Positions 44,197 through 55,740 of a stretch of DNA of 64,000 nucleotides are shown here, in pieces. Below the pieces are notes generated by a model. It made no database searches, had not been told where the DNA came from, and worked only from the letters and a program-made list of their open reading frames with translations. The stretch covers positions 45,890,594 to 45,954,593 of the forward strand of contig NC_059358.1 in the NCBI RefSeq assembly GCF_019703515.2, read 5' to 3'. The position numbers were made by a program, and so were the translations under genes. Source of the DNA: Myxocyprinus asiaticus. Taxonomy: Eukaryota > Chordata > Actinopteri > Cypriniformes > Catostomidae. Within the stretch, counting starts at the first letter, position 1, and the number at the start of each line of letters is the position of its first letter.

Positions 44197-45623
44197 TGTA
44201 AGACCGGGACTCCATTGCCAGCCATGAGTTCCTACCTCATCCGATCCCGTTCATTCACAGCAGGAGCTGAACAGCAAAATTAAAGAAGTGTCAGAAAAAA
44301 GACCATTCATGGCTATTTAACCACAGCAGAGTTATGAAAGATTTGCATCAAATTGAATTAGATGCGTTGTGACAGCTGAATGCCATTGAGGTGAGGTGTG
44401 GCTTTATCCTCATGAATCATTAGATGCTAAACGAGTTGCTGACATGTGGAAAATAATTCTGACCCTATAGTGCATCAGACACTCTATTAACAGTGCTGGA
44501 TAATTTGATTAGTTCTTCATGGCATTAGGCAGAAAATGAACCACAGCAAAGTTGCTGAAAAAGAAAATCTACTTTGACAGATGGCTGTGAAAAGGTTGAG
44601 CTGTAGACATATGGTGAAATATTGCTGAATCTTTTGTGCAGGATGCTTTATGTACAGGGCTAATAATATGATTTTATTTTATTAATCTATTTTTTAAATC
44701 ATAAATGTATAATTGATACACTATACTATTTGATTTCACAAAAAACAAAAAACAAAATGGTTGTATTTCAGTGAAATGTGATTTCACAGTAAACTAGTGG
44801 GAAGTCCAACTAAAATTATGGGATTTTTTTTTTTTTTTTTTTTTTTTTGCTTTATAGAGCTAAATAATAATACCAAGTTTGTGAAATCTAGCATTAATAT
44901 TAGTAGTCCTGGCTTTATTTGATCTAATATGTGAGCTGATCCCTGGTTTGAAGAAGATTTTCTACTTTATCAAAGTTAAATGCAATTAATCACTGAGATA
45001 TTATTAAGTAGTTTATCTTAGCTATAAAACAAAACCAATATATGCCTCCATCTAATATACTGAGATTGCCTTTCACATGACAGATACTTAGCATAGGAGA
45101 TATTTGTTTATGAAAAAGGGTTGTGGATGTCCATGGGCTCAGAAAGTGTTGGAAACTGTCAATAAAGGCTTCAGTGACCATAAATCAATGTTGTGAGCAC
45201 AATTATGACTCAGTTCATTTTTGTGTTTTGAAATGACCAAGCCCGGGCAATAGCATGTGGCCTGAAGAAAATGTTTGTTGTTGTTGTTGTTGTTTTCCAA
45301 GAATTAATTTAGTCTGTTTTAAATGGAGAAATAGGCCAAAACACTGTCAGGTCAATTACTGCTAAACATAGGTATGTACTGATCAATCGGCCACCAATCT
45401 AGATTGGCGGATCTTCTTCTTAAATCTGTGATCGCAATTGGTCAATTGTGCCTAAATTCAGGGCCAATCTTATTTTTTAATGCAGCACACACAAAATCAC
45501 AAACTGCTATTTTAATAAATGAGCACTTGCTCAGCACTCAAAGCATGACATTGCGGCCTATAAAGGGTAAGTACTGTAACTGGCAATTCTAAGCGTTCAC
45601 GAATGTACACTTTCAGACATACT
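44197..45623. other. No gene seen
   Basis: AT-rich; T25 run at 44824-44848 and (TTG)n at 45274-45292. No coding or transposon signal that I can support. Confidence 0.35.
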
Positions 45624-46795
45624 TAGCCCTTTTCCACCGAAATGGCGATGGTTCTCGTGCCGAGCCTGTGCTCCGCTGTTTCACAGCCCAGGGCAATCTG
45701 GAGTCTATCGTAAACGGGTTGCACTTTTCCACAGACTTGAGGACCGAATGGTTACGTAATGGGCTACATGACTACTTCACCTGCCCATAAACAAAAAGGC
45801 ATGTCACAACAGTGTTTGTGTACAGCTTTTGCTTCTGTTTTTGAGGACATATTTAAACATACAGAGAAATACAATCCAACGTTAGTACATTGCTCAACAA
45901 GACTGCCAGAGACAGCATCTACGTTAAAGATGACAGGTAATGTAATTACATTGTTTTGTATGAACTATAGATTAACTTGCTAAGTACTATAAACTGTAAC
46001 AGTGGAATCGTTATACACATTGGTGTAGCAGATGGTTATATTTTGGATTTTGCTATAGGATATAATATTACATTTATGTCTTGATTGAGAATCCCACCGG
46101 TTTACTTAACAGATAGCCGCAATCTTCTGAATTTAGTGAGTAGCTGGCCAAATATCCCCTTACAGAACAAAACAATGCACAAAATAAGATGACAACAGTG
46201 TAAGGAAAGCTAACAAAGTTGGCAAATGTAATAACTTACTGAGATCGGCGATTCAGCGTTTATCTTGAGCATGACTGACTGAATTCATTGCCCTGGTTAG
46301 TTAGCAGGCTGGTCGGTATCCAAGTCCAAAACATTGTTACCCTGTCCACTGACACTTTTGCTTAGGTTGTTCTTAAAATCTTTGTATTTTTTCTATTGGT
46401 TTATGATTTGGTCAGTTGTCCGATTGAAGCTGGCGTGCATCATTTTGGGCTGTACCTTCGTTCTCGTAGACAAATTTTGTTTTTCCTTTGTGATCGTACT
46501 AGTTTCTCTCGGATCTCCTTAAATACCTTATCACAAGTAGAGTGCTCATTTCATCCTTGTTACCTGAATGCCTTTGGTGTTTTATAATTTTTTTTTTTTT
46601 TTTTTTTTTTTTTTATAGAGAGAAGAAGTACTCCTAGCTCCAGACGGTAGCTACTGTTGTTGTTTGGGTAAATTTTACATGTGACAAAACATTATCCCAC
46701 CCTCCACCCCCTGACGTAATAGGTTACTACGTAGAGACAAGCAAGCTTTTGGGCCCAGGAACCCGCCCCAGAACCATGTTGGTGGAAAAGGGCTA
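45624..46795. mobile_element. TIR DNA transposon, 1172 bp, non-autonomous
   Basis: A 15-bp perfect terminal inverted repeat TAGCCCTTTTCCACC at both ends, followed by further similarity (ATGGTTCT on each side). The interior has no transposase. A T30 run at about 46587-46614 suggests a slipped or inserted tract. The superfamily is not certain because no target duplication could be read. Confidence 0.75.
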
Positions 46796-47099
46796 CCAGT
46801 AATTCAGATGAAAATGCCGGGTTGTTTTCAAAATGTGTATGAATTACATGTTTATGAATATTTGAATATAAGGTTTTCAAGAGTGATTACAGTAGTAATT
46901 CTGACTCTCTGTACAGTTAGAGATGGAGCACAAACAGATGTGAAAAACCAAATGAACAACAAATAAACAAGTGAACACAAAGCTGACTATACATGATGTA
47001 CTTGCTTGATTTGATTATTGTGTGTGTGGGGGGGGGGGTTACCTCCCACCATCCCCCCAGGAATCTATGCCCCTGATAAAACCACAGGTCTGTATGCTG
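46796..47099. other. Spacer with G-run
   Basis: (TG)n and G10 run at 47020-47038; no gene. Confidence 0.4.
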
Positions 47100-48030
47100 T
47101 CAGACAAAGCTCAATGTGAGTCACACCCACAGCTGCACATCTCGCACCGTCACAGCCACGCCTGAGCCTGCTCCATGCCACGTCACAGCCACACCTGAGC
47201 CTGCTCCATGCCACGTCACAGCCACACCAGAGTCTGTTCCATGCCATGTCATGGCCACATCTGAGCAGTTGGACCTGGAGATGTTTCCCGCCCTTTTACC
47301 CACCCTTAGTTCTCCTGAGCAGGCAAGGGTAACTTTCAACCCTCCGACCCCGCCTGGACCTTCTGAGCCCTGGAATCCGCCTTGGCCTCTTGGTGCCTCG
47401 ACATTGCCTCAGCTCTGCGTTCCCTCGGCCTGTCGGCTTTGCCGGGGTCCCTCATCCCTCTGGCTCCTCCTTGGTCTGACGGTCACCTGGCTCCACCTTG
47501 GCTCTCCGATCCTCTGGCTGCACCTCGTCCCTCCGATCCGTCAGCACCACAGGGGACCTCCTTCCCTACGGCTCCGCCTTGGTCCTCAGTCCCACCGGCT
47601 TCACCTCAGTCTTCTGATCCCCCAGCTCCGCCTTGCTCCTCCGAGCCTCCAGCACCGCCTTGGTACTCCCTGCCATCGGCTCCACCCTGGCCCTTCGAGT
47701 CTTCAGCTACTCTCCGGGTACCAAGTTCCATGGTGTCGCCCTTCAAGTCTTTCACGGCTCTGCCTTCCATGGCTCCGCCCTTCAAGTCTCTCACAGCCCC
47801 ACCTTCCATGGCTCCGCCCCTCGAGCCTCTCAGATCCCCACCATCCATTGACTCTGCCCTGGTCCCATGCCCCACGTCCTGTTTCGCCAGGCCACGCCCC
47901 ATGCCATGCCATTCTAAGCCATGCCTCAAGACACCCCCCCAGCTCTCTACAGAACTTTGAAATGATGTCATGTTTTATGTGTTTGTTCATGTGCTGGGGC
48001 GTCGGGAACTGCCCCTTAGTGGGGGGAATA
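47100..48030 (+). pseudogene. Proline-rich repeat protein of an LTR element (3' half)
   Basis: Internal region of an LTR retroelement just upstream of its polypurine tract. It starts with 33-bp tandem repeats encoding PCHVTATPEPA (47145-47265), then LEMFPALLPTLSSPEQ. From about 47380, in the neighbouring frame, it becomes a long proline/serine/tryptophan repeat (SSDPPAPPCSSEPPAPPWYS type) up to about 47960. The same order occurs on the minus strand at 55741-56660. No protease, RT, RNase H or integrase motifs are found between it and the LTR. The 310-codon frame at 47116-48048 crosses into the LTR and mixes frames, so it is not a clean gene. Confidence 0.6.
48020..48030 (+). promoter_or_regulatory. 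Polypurine tract
   Basis: TGGGGGGAATA directly before the LTR, the plus-strand primer site. The minus copy has AGAGGGGGGATA in the same place (55726-55737). Confidence 0.7.
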
Positions 48031-48401
48031 TGTCGTGTATTTTGTTGATTCCTGTTTTTCATGTCTTTTATTTTGAAAAGTTTAGTTCCTGTTTCATGTC
48101 ATGTGTTCCTGGTCATGTGATGTACTGTTTTCCCTCCATGTTCATGTGTCATGTTTTCATTGGTTCATTGTGTGATTGTAACATTGTTGGATAGTTCATG
48201 CCATGTCAAGTCTTATGTTTATGTCAAATCAATAGTCAAGTCATGTCATGTCAAATTAAGTTTAGTTAAGTCGTTCATGTTTATGTTTTGTTTTATTCAC
48301 ATTTATAGTTAGGGTTACTAGTTATCACGTTTGGAAATAAACTGCACTTGGGTTCCTACATCATCGCCTTTGTCATTGCCAGCGTCAGCAGCATCGTTAC
48401 A
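48031..48401 (+). mobile_element. 3' LTR, 371 bp
   Basis: Starts TGTCGTGTATTTTG and ends ATCGTTACA. It contains the blocks TTCATGTCTTTTATTTTGAA, CATGTCAAG repeats and AATAAACTGCACTTGGGTTC (polyA signal near the end), all shared with 53900-55725 (minus) and 58431-58977. No 5' LTR is found upstream, so the element is truncated. Confidence 0.8.
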
Positions 48402-50224
48402 AGTCAGTACTACAAAATACATTTTCCAAAACATTTTTTGATTAAATGTTACAACCCAAAATGAAAAGAAATTAGAAATTATAATTTGCATATAGAAAAT
48501 GATGTCTATTTGTATGACTATGAAGAATTGTTTTTTTTTTTTTTTTTTTTTTTTCATGACAATTAAGCACATTCTCATTATATTCTTATTACTGTAGAAC
48601 AGTACCGGTAATTTTACTGTAATACAAAAAATCCATAATATAATACAATAAAACTATAAAATATAATAAGATAATCGTTTTTATTAGAATCAGCATATGC
48701 CAAAGCAATTATAAGGCAAACATGGTGTATAAATAGTACACAATTCAAGTTATTTATATAGATATTTTTGTTTTGTTTTTCCTTTATAGTAATCTGAATT
48801 TTGAGGGAAAATGTGTTTAATTGTGGGGATGCACCCAAACCCAACCATCAGTCACCAATATTTATTGGCCAATTATTAACCAAGTTAAAACCATTGGCAT
48901 ATTGGTCAAATCATGAAAACGCAAATATAAACATTACGGTTTATTTATAACTAATTAAGTAAATGTATTGCATCGTATAAAGTTTATAAACTTTTTTTTT
49001 TTCTGTGTGCAACATAAAGAAACAAAATAAATTAAACGAGAAAAAGTAAAGCATGTACATTATATGCATAATATGTTAAATCTGAGTTCTATTGTTCAGA
49101 ACTTCAAACACAGATGTGAAATGTTGTAGAAGTGCAATATAATCTTTTGTTTTCTAAATCAATCATCATGTTATCATATCATTTTTTAATCTTTTTTTAA
49201 TTTTTTTTATCTTGTATTTATCTTTCATTGTGGCTCTATAAAAAGTTTGACCAACAGATCCAATCCATGTTCAATCGAAATTGCTTTTTGTTGGAACAAT
49301 AAAATATATTTTATGCATTTTAAAGTATAATTCCTACACAAATAATGATCTGATGACAAAATAGGTTCAGTTAGTGGCAAAATATCAGTACCAGCTTTTA
49401 GTGTTTGGTTAAAATCGTAATATATATATATATATTCGAGAGATACAGCCATTATAAAAATGTGAGAAAAAGAAGGATCTGTGAAGCCAAAGGCAATATG
49501 ACAGCATTTTATAATTCTGGACCTTCGTGAAACACTTTCACACAGCACACAGCTGGAAGGAGACAGTAAAGAGGTTATTTGAATAAGCGCTCAAAAAGGG
49601 TGCTCAATAGGGCCAGTAAGTAAATTAACACCCTGCCACTGTATCAGCACTTTAGTGCCTTCTAAAACTCATAGAGCGAGCGCTCGGATAAACCTGCACC
49701 TTTTGCTCTCCGTCCTAGAACAGCGGCTGTGCCGATAAGAAGATTTGAATTTACAGACGAAGAATGATTGAAGTTGAGCCGAGGTGTGGCCTTCTGTTGC
49801 CTCAAAACCCCAATAAAAGCAAAGTCAAGAGAGAGAGAGACAGATTATTGAGAAACAGAGAGCTCAAAACACATAATACACTATGAATCACACTGAAAGG
49901 TCAAATAAACAGGATTAAATGAAGTACAGAGGGAAGGACATCAGATAACACAGAGACAAACACTGTTTTGGCTATTAATTAGAATGATCTATATATCTAG
50001 GCTGATATTATCAGTATTAAATGGTGCTAGATATTGAGATATAACCTTACGTCCACTTTTAATCCATATATCACAATATTAGATGTAGCAGTAAGCCTTC
50101 GATTAGCTCACCAACTCTCCTAACTTTTGCATATAGTACTAAATATTGGATAACTTTAAACATGACTGGAGGTGCTTGATTTTGCACAGACAGGCCTAAA
50201 CATGAATTTTACAGCAGAGTTGTA
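48402..50224. other. No gene seen
   Basis: AT-rich with T20 at 48531 and A/T runs. Open frames on minus (48318-48578, 49225-49548) lack protein-like sequence. Confidence 0.35.
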
Positions 50225-50465
50225 TAATAATGATGTACAAATACTTATCTACTTTAGTATAAATATTTCTGTTGACTTTCACTTTTACTTCACTACATTT
50301 TGAAGAGAAAATGAATACTTTTCCTCCAATTTATTTCTCCAGATACTTCAGTTTTTTTTTTGACTGAAAACAGCATAAATAACACAGCTGCAAATATTAA
50401 CTGCATGCAGCTCAGTGATGTTGACATCCGATTTGCAAATAAAATCGACTGAATCTCTTGATCAA
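50225..50465 (-). repeat. Dispersed repeat (copy 2 of 1860-2235)
   Basis: In reverse complement it carries the same order: GATTCA-like words, TGCAGCTGTGTTATTT, then TTCAGTCAAAAAAAAA and an AAGTAAAAGTGAAAGT tail. Diverged from copy 1. Confidence 0.45.
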
Positions 50466-50508
50466 TCTGACACTTTTCAAATGGTTAAATTGGTTTGAAA
50501 ATGGGCCT

Positions 50509-51790
50509 GGGCCTCGTTTCCCAATAACGATTGATCTTAGCTGTTAAGAGCGTTTTCTACAAGCGATTTAACGAACGTTCGTTATTTTTTTATGTGCGTT
50601 TCCCAAACAGGCTCGTAACAAGAACGCTCGTACACGTCTCTTAAGTATTACTTAACAAGACACTGTCCATTTTCATGGGGTGCTGAAATGTGATTGTTCT
50701 GTCGCAACTTCAAGACTTTTTTTTTATAAACTTAACCAAAATAATTGATTAATCATGGTACACTAAAATTATTATTTTCTGTCCGTACAGAAAACTGTTT
50801 ACATTTATTATAATTACTATTATCGTTTTCAATTTATATCGTATGTGGTTAAAAATAGTTCACATATGATTTATGCATATAGCAGGTGTCATGACTTTAC
50901 AATCAGCGTGATGCATCTATAAAATACTTACGTAATATGCACACCATTTGATGAAAGACAGATGGCGAGTGAGAAAAAGTGGAAGGTTGCTTTTAGGTCT
51001 GAGGAAGTTCAGATTATACTGGAAGAAATTGAGAACCACAAGATGGTTTTGTTCAGTTGATTTAAAGGTGCCCACACCAGCAAAGAGAAGTGCCAGGTTT
51101 GGGAAGTAATTGCTTCATAAATTATAGTAGCCAAAGGTGTGAAAAGAAGTGGTCAATACATAAGGAAGATTTTTGTGCAGCCCCCTTCTTTTTGGCAAGA
51201 CTTCTCTTGCCATTTTTTTCCTCAAGTTAAACTGGGGGTGGCACTGGCTCTGCCAGTTATCTTACCCCAGAGGAGGAGATGGCCCTGAGTATAATAGGTG
51301 CCACTTCCATAGATGGCATTACTGGGGGTGTGGATGTCCATGGGGTGATTTGCCCACAGTGGCAATAACTTCTGAGGAGGGAAGATCAGGTTCCCCATGT
51401 CTCATGCAGCCTGAGTTTCCTGGCCCCCCTGGTACCCCACCTGTGCTGCACTCTTCCTCAGTGGTTCCCCAAACATCTAAAAATTTTGAGGCCACCTGTG
51501 CCTGTAGCCAGGATCTGGTGGAGCTGGAGAGGGAGAAAGTGGACCTTCTAAAAGATATCCAGAAGACACTGAAGGAGGCATCTGAGAGAGATGCAAAATT
51601 CCAGGAGGAGGTGCTCAGGATCAAGAGGGCTCACCTTCAAATCGAGGATAAGAAACTCACTTTGGAGGAATTAAAGTTTGCTAGGCCCTCCATTTATGTG
51701 CCTATTCTTCTGCCTGACCAACAAGGTAGTGTAATATCAAGATTACCTTGTAGCATAAGCATACAATGTTTTTTTTTATTTTTTAAATTT
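50509..51790 (+). pseudogene. Harbinger-type element with Myb/SANT-like protein, degenerate
   Basis: The left end GGGCCTCGTTTCCCAATAAC looks like a PIF/Harbinger terminal repeat. From ATG 50962 the frame reads MASEKKWKVAFRSEEVQIIL, then EEIENHKMVLFS, a TGA, FKGAHTSKEKCQVWEVIAS, a TAA: the trihelix Myb/SANT-like DNA-binding domain of the second Harbinger protein. A later piece EEEMALSIIGATSIDGITGG is the conserved middle, and 51510-51720 gives a coiled-coil end (VELEREKVDLLKDIQKTLKE, LQIEDKKLTLEELKFARPSI). Stops and frameshifts make it dead. The DDE transposase gene and the right terminal repeat were not found. Confidence 0.65.
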
Positions 51791-52565
51791 TTTTAATTGG
51801 TGAAGTAAAAGCTGAATATTCAATTTCAGGCGTTTAGCTTTTATTTTGACGTGTATTTTTGACGGAAGTTTAACTTCTCCAGAAAAACAGTTTGCTATAC
51901 GGCTCAGTGTGATCGTTAAAGCGCAAATGCTGCATTTTTATTATATAAATTACATAAAAATAACACTTCAGAGTGGGTTAGTGCTCTGCTCTGTCATCTC
52001 TCATACAATGCGAATGATTCTCATAGTTTGTGGAGTCAGTGTAACAGCGGTCTGCTTCACGTGTTCATTAAAAGCTAATGCAGCTCATACAGACTTAAGA
52101 CTGTAGAAACACTGGTATCGTTACATCTTTTTTTTATTTTTAGAACTGACTTGGTACCGAAGTACCGGTACTTTTGACAACACTATTGCAAAACTAATTC
52201 AACATGAAACTGTTTAGCTTAACACTTAATTCTTCTTTATGGAAGATACAAATATAGCAGAAGAATTTCATTACAAACATTGAAAAAAAAAAAACTTTTT
52301 ACACTGGATACTTATGATTGGATATGCCGCATGACGTGATGCATCCTTCATGTCCAAAGCACAAACTGTAACATGCCGATTAGGGTTAGGGGTTTGTTCA
52401 AATCACCATCTCTAAGTGTAAGCAATAGTAATAATGATGCTTGCCCTAGCAAATGTCACAACATAATTGCTGTAAATTGTCTAAACGAGAAAACTTTAAA
52501 ACAATTATGAGGTAAATGTTTCCATCGGTGCCATGTTTACAGGGGCTGCCAGCACTTACATTTTT
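51791..52565. other. Partial repeat, no gene
   Basis: Includes GGTACCGAAGTACCGGTACT near 52155, a palindromic motif common in fish DNA transposons. No full element is defined. Confidence 0.35.
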
Positions 52566-53218
52566 TTAAATCAGAGCACTAAGAGCAGGTATAATTATAC
52601 CTTCATACCGACAATGCTCACATTTTAGCATTACTGAAGAATAACGGTCAGGTTTCAATTTTACTGAGGTACACAGATGGTAGGCCCACTGCAGCTTCAG
52701 TTTTCTGATCTTGGCTGACAGAAGTGGAACCTGACATGATCTACTGTTGAAGCCCATCCGCCTCAAGGTTCGACGTGTTGTGCATTCTGAGATGATATTC
52801 TTCTCACCGCAATTGAACAGAGCGGTTATCTGAGTTACTGTAGCTTTTCTGTCAGCTCGAACCAGTTTGGCCATTCTCCTCTGACCTCTCTCATCAACAA
52901 GGCATTTCCATCCACAGAACTGTCACTCACTGGATGTTTTTGGTTTTTGGCACCATTCGGAGTAAATTCTAGAGACGGTTGTGCGTGAAAATCCCAGAAG
53001 ATCAGTAGTTACAGAAATACTCAAACCAGCCCGTCTGGCACCAACAATCATGCCATGGTCCAAATCACTGAGATCACATTTTTTCCCCATTCTGATGGTT
53101 GATGTGAACATTGACTGAAGCTCCTTACCAGTATCTGCTGCCACATGTCTGGCTGTTTAGATAATCGCATGAATAAGTGGGTGTACAGGTGTTCCTAATA
53201 AAGTGGTCGGTGAGTGTA
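52566..53218 (-). pseudogene. Truncated Tc1-type transposon (second family)
   Basis: The 5' terminal repeat TACACTCACCGACCACTTTA begins at 53218 on the minus strand. The transposase N-terminus starts near 53093 (MGKKCDLSDLDHGMIVGARR, then GFSRTTVSRIYSEW: the paired-like helix-turn-helix), meets a TGA after KTSSE, and continues LVDERGQRRMAKLVRADRKA and TTRRTLRRMGFNSRS to KLQWA. There the family sequence stops; the DDE catalytic half and the other terminal repeat are missing. This family differs from the Tc1 at 61.3 kb. Confidence 0.8.
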
Positions 53219-53292
53219 AAAAATGGGCATGAAATATTTTATAATTTAAGGCTGTCAAATTAAATTCAAAACTTTCAAAATAAAAGTGTCGA

Positions 53293-53296
<4 letters not shown>

Positions 53297-53350
<54 letters not shown>
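53297..53350. repeat. (AT)n microsatellite
   Basis: About 27 AT dinucleotides followed by a T-rich run. Confidence 0.95.
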
Positions 53351-53354
<4 letters not shown>

Positions 53355-53427
53355 TTTTTTTTTTTTTTTTAAAAAAGCCCCACACACTGTGGTTTAGCTT
53401 GCAAATCTATATTAGCTTACAGTGTTT

Positions 53428-53736
53428 TGGTCAGAAACCTTCTTCAGACATTCTATTCATTTCACTAAATTTTCTTACAGTTGCAAGTGTAATATCACAG
53501 TTACCATCATAATTTACCCAAGAAGATTCACCAATGATGCTGGCGATGTGCTCAACTGAAGGTGGTGGACATCCTCCTGCTGGTGTGAACTGAAATTTAT
53601 TTACACAAACTTTTTTATTGATCTCTTGGACTGTTTGATTCACAAAACAACCTCCGATGACAGCAAAAACATGTGGTGACAGTAAGTTCCTCACTTTCTT
53701 TGTGACCACACCAGAGTGTTTGCTGAATCAAAATTT
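53428..53736 (-). CDS. Unidentified 97-codon open frame, possible last exon
   Basis: On the minus strand a possible acceptor (AAAATTTTGATTCAG at about 53732) is followed by an uninterrupted frame: KHSGVVTKKVRNLLSPHVFA, VIGGCFVNQTVQEINKKVCV, NKFQFTPAGGCPPPSVEHIA, SIIGESSWVNYDGNCDITLA, TVRKFSEMNRMSEEGF, then TGA. Cysteines, glycines and aromatic residues are spaced as in a folded protein, and composition is unlike neighbouring AT-rich DNA. No family is recognised. It could be a host exon, a retrogene piece or an unknown transposon protein. There is no upstream ATG in frame before the stop preceding the acceptor, which favours an exon over a complete gene. Confidence 0.4.
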
Positions 53737-54087
53737 TGTTATTTGAATGCACTTCATTTTAAAACCCTTTATTTACTATTCTGCATGTCCCTATTCACAT
53801 TTACTAGCGTGTCTGATGCCTTCCTTATTGGGTGTTTTCATGGGCGTGGATTATGATAATTGTGAATGAATGTGCCCCGTATTTATAAATGTTTGGAATT
53901 GTAACATTGCTAGCAGGCTGAAGTCAGGAACAGACGATGACGATGATGATGTGAAGAACCCAAGTGCATTTATTTACATAAGTGATAACCAAAAACGTGA
54001 ATCCAAAACATAAACGACTTGACTACATTACATAAAACAATGTTACATTAACAATACCTGACCAGAGACAATGGCAAACATGAGGGC

Positions 54088-55465
54088 TTAACCCTCTGGG
54101 GTCTGAGGGTGTTTTTGGGCCCTGGAGAAGTTTTACATGCCTTGACATTTGTGCTATTATCAGTTGCTTAAAAACATATTAATGGCTAAAGTCTGATAAC
54201 ATTGTATTCAGCACAAACTGGGCTACAATAATATGTGAGCAACATGTATGTACATGTTTGTATTTTTGAGAAAATAATGTTTATGTGTGGTTTTTGAAAA
54301 TAAAAATTAAGTCACTGAAATAAGGCAATATAACACATACTAAACATTTGTTCACAAGACTTCTGAGAACTGGATCTTGTAGCCTAGAGTTTTTACTACA
54401 AAATGATGTGAAAACCATTCTGATCACTCATTCATACAAAACAATATAGTCATTTAACTTTTGTAAGACATTTTTAGTGTTAGAAAAGCCATATACGAGG
54501 AGGCATGAATGATCATGAATATTGATGTGATTCACACCTGAGGAGACAAACACCCCTCCACTTTAAATACCTGCTTTAGCCAAAACAACATTTAAATGTA
54601 ACTAAAACTTGCCTATTAGGACATATTTCAAATTTCAATACACTGAATACTGGCTAGCAAGTCTGAAAATATTCCAACTAGTAAAATATGTACGTTTATA
54701 TAAACTAAATGACTTACTCATCCGAAATTGTATCCTCGGCTGGATCAAGTTGCTCTTCAAAATGCAAACGTTCATTGTCGGAGTCCCGCTCTTCTTCTGA
54801 GGAAAATGTAAACTCTTCGTCACTATCCAGGACCAAATGAAGAGCTTCCTCACCTGTGTAGTGTGCCATCTTCCAAACGTGCAGGAAAGTGAATGAATCT
54901 GATGATGAATATTGATGCTTTTTAAGGCATTGTTGGGGTGTTTACCATTTGCATATTTGCATAGATTGCCTCAGCACATTACCGTATGAATAGCGCCCTC
55001 TGTGCGTGAGTGGGATCACATTAGCGATAATTAGCTGAGCCAGGAGAAACTTTACATCTCTTTGTTGCATACAGATTACATTGCAGGAGAATATTTGTTT
55101 TAAATTTGAATTGTTTTATTTAAAAGTACACATTTTAAGCTTTCTTTAGACATATGTTTCATGTTTGTCTGATAAGTATCATTGAATTTCAGTTCATTTT
55201 TGTGACGTGTTTCAGAAAGATGCTCGCGGAGAGAGAAGGCTGAAAGCGCACCCTGTTTATTTTCTTTATTTTACAAATGCACAAGGTTTGTTGTTATTGT
55301 GAGTGTACACAAATAAAAGTAGACCCTTTATAGTTTCTAATGATATCTTACATTTATCTGTATGCCCAAAAAAACCTTTTTGTTTTAAAGTTTTGAGCAT
55401 TTTAAGTTGTTTCTGCTCTTATGAGGGAAAAAATCCAGCAGGACACGCCGGCCCCTGAGGGTTAA
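54088..55465. mobile_element. piggyBac-type transposon inside the LTR
   Basis: Flanked by TTAA on both sides (54088-54091 and 55462-55465), with ends CCCTCTGGGG and, in reverse complement, CCCTCAGGGG (9 of 10 equal). LTR sequence resumes cleanly on each side. TTAA targeting and CCCT ends are the hallmarks of piggyBac. At 1370 bp it is too short for a full transposase gene and is non-autonomous. Confidence 0.85.
54717..54869 (-). pseudogene. First exon of a piggyBac transposase (remnant)
   Basis: A 51-codon frame from ATG at 54869: MAHYTGEEALHLVLDSDEEF, TFSSEEERDSDNERLHFEEQ, LDPAEDTISDE, then TAA. The very acidic SDEE/SSEEE pattern is that of the N-terminus of fish piggyBac (PGBD-like) transposases. 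The stop lies in a perfect splice-donor context (GA then GTAAGT at 54718/54717), so this was probably exon 1 of a spliced transposase gene whose catalytic exons have been deleted from this copy. Confidence 0.6.
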
Positions 55466-55740
55466 ATACACAGACATGGGTAACAAGACAACCAATGAAC
55501 AGACAGAACTACAAACAAGATAACAAAACTATTAAACTAAACCAATGACAAACTAGAACTGATAACGAGTTAACAAGACAATAAACCAATGAAAACAAGA
55601 CACATGAACATGGAGGGAAACATGAAATCATATGACCAGGGAACCACATGACATGAAACAGGAACAAGAACTAAACTTTCAAAATAAAAGACATGAAAAA
55701 CATAAACAAACACACAACCCTGACATATCCCCCCCTCTAG

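Noticed and set aside
43717..44227. Overlapping open frames of 102 and 136 codons
   Set aside because: They contain (CA)n-encoded residues and lie in an LTR-like stretch with a TATA box; no protein-like conservation.
47116..48048. 310-codon open frame as a host proline-rich or collagen-like gene
   Set aside because: The sequence is shared with a second copy on the other strand, sits before a polypurine tract and LTR, and the long frame runs into the LTR; it is retroelement sequence.
48318..48844. Minus-strand frames of 76-86 codons
   Set aside because: Made of poly(T)/AT-rich sequence with lysine, phenylalanine and isoleucine runs; no protein character.
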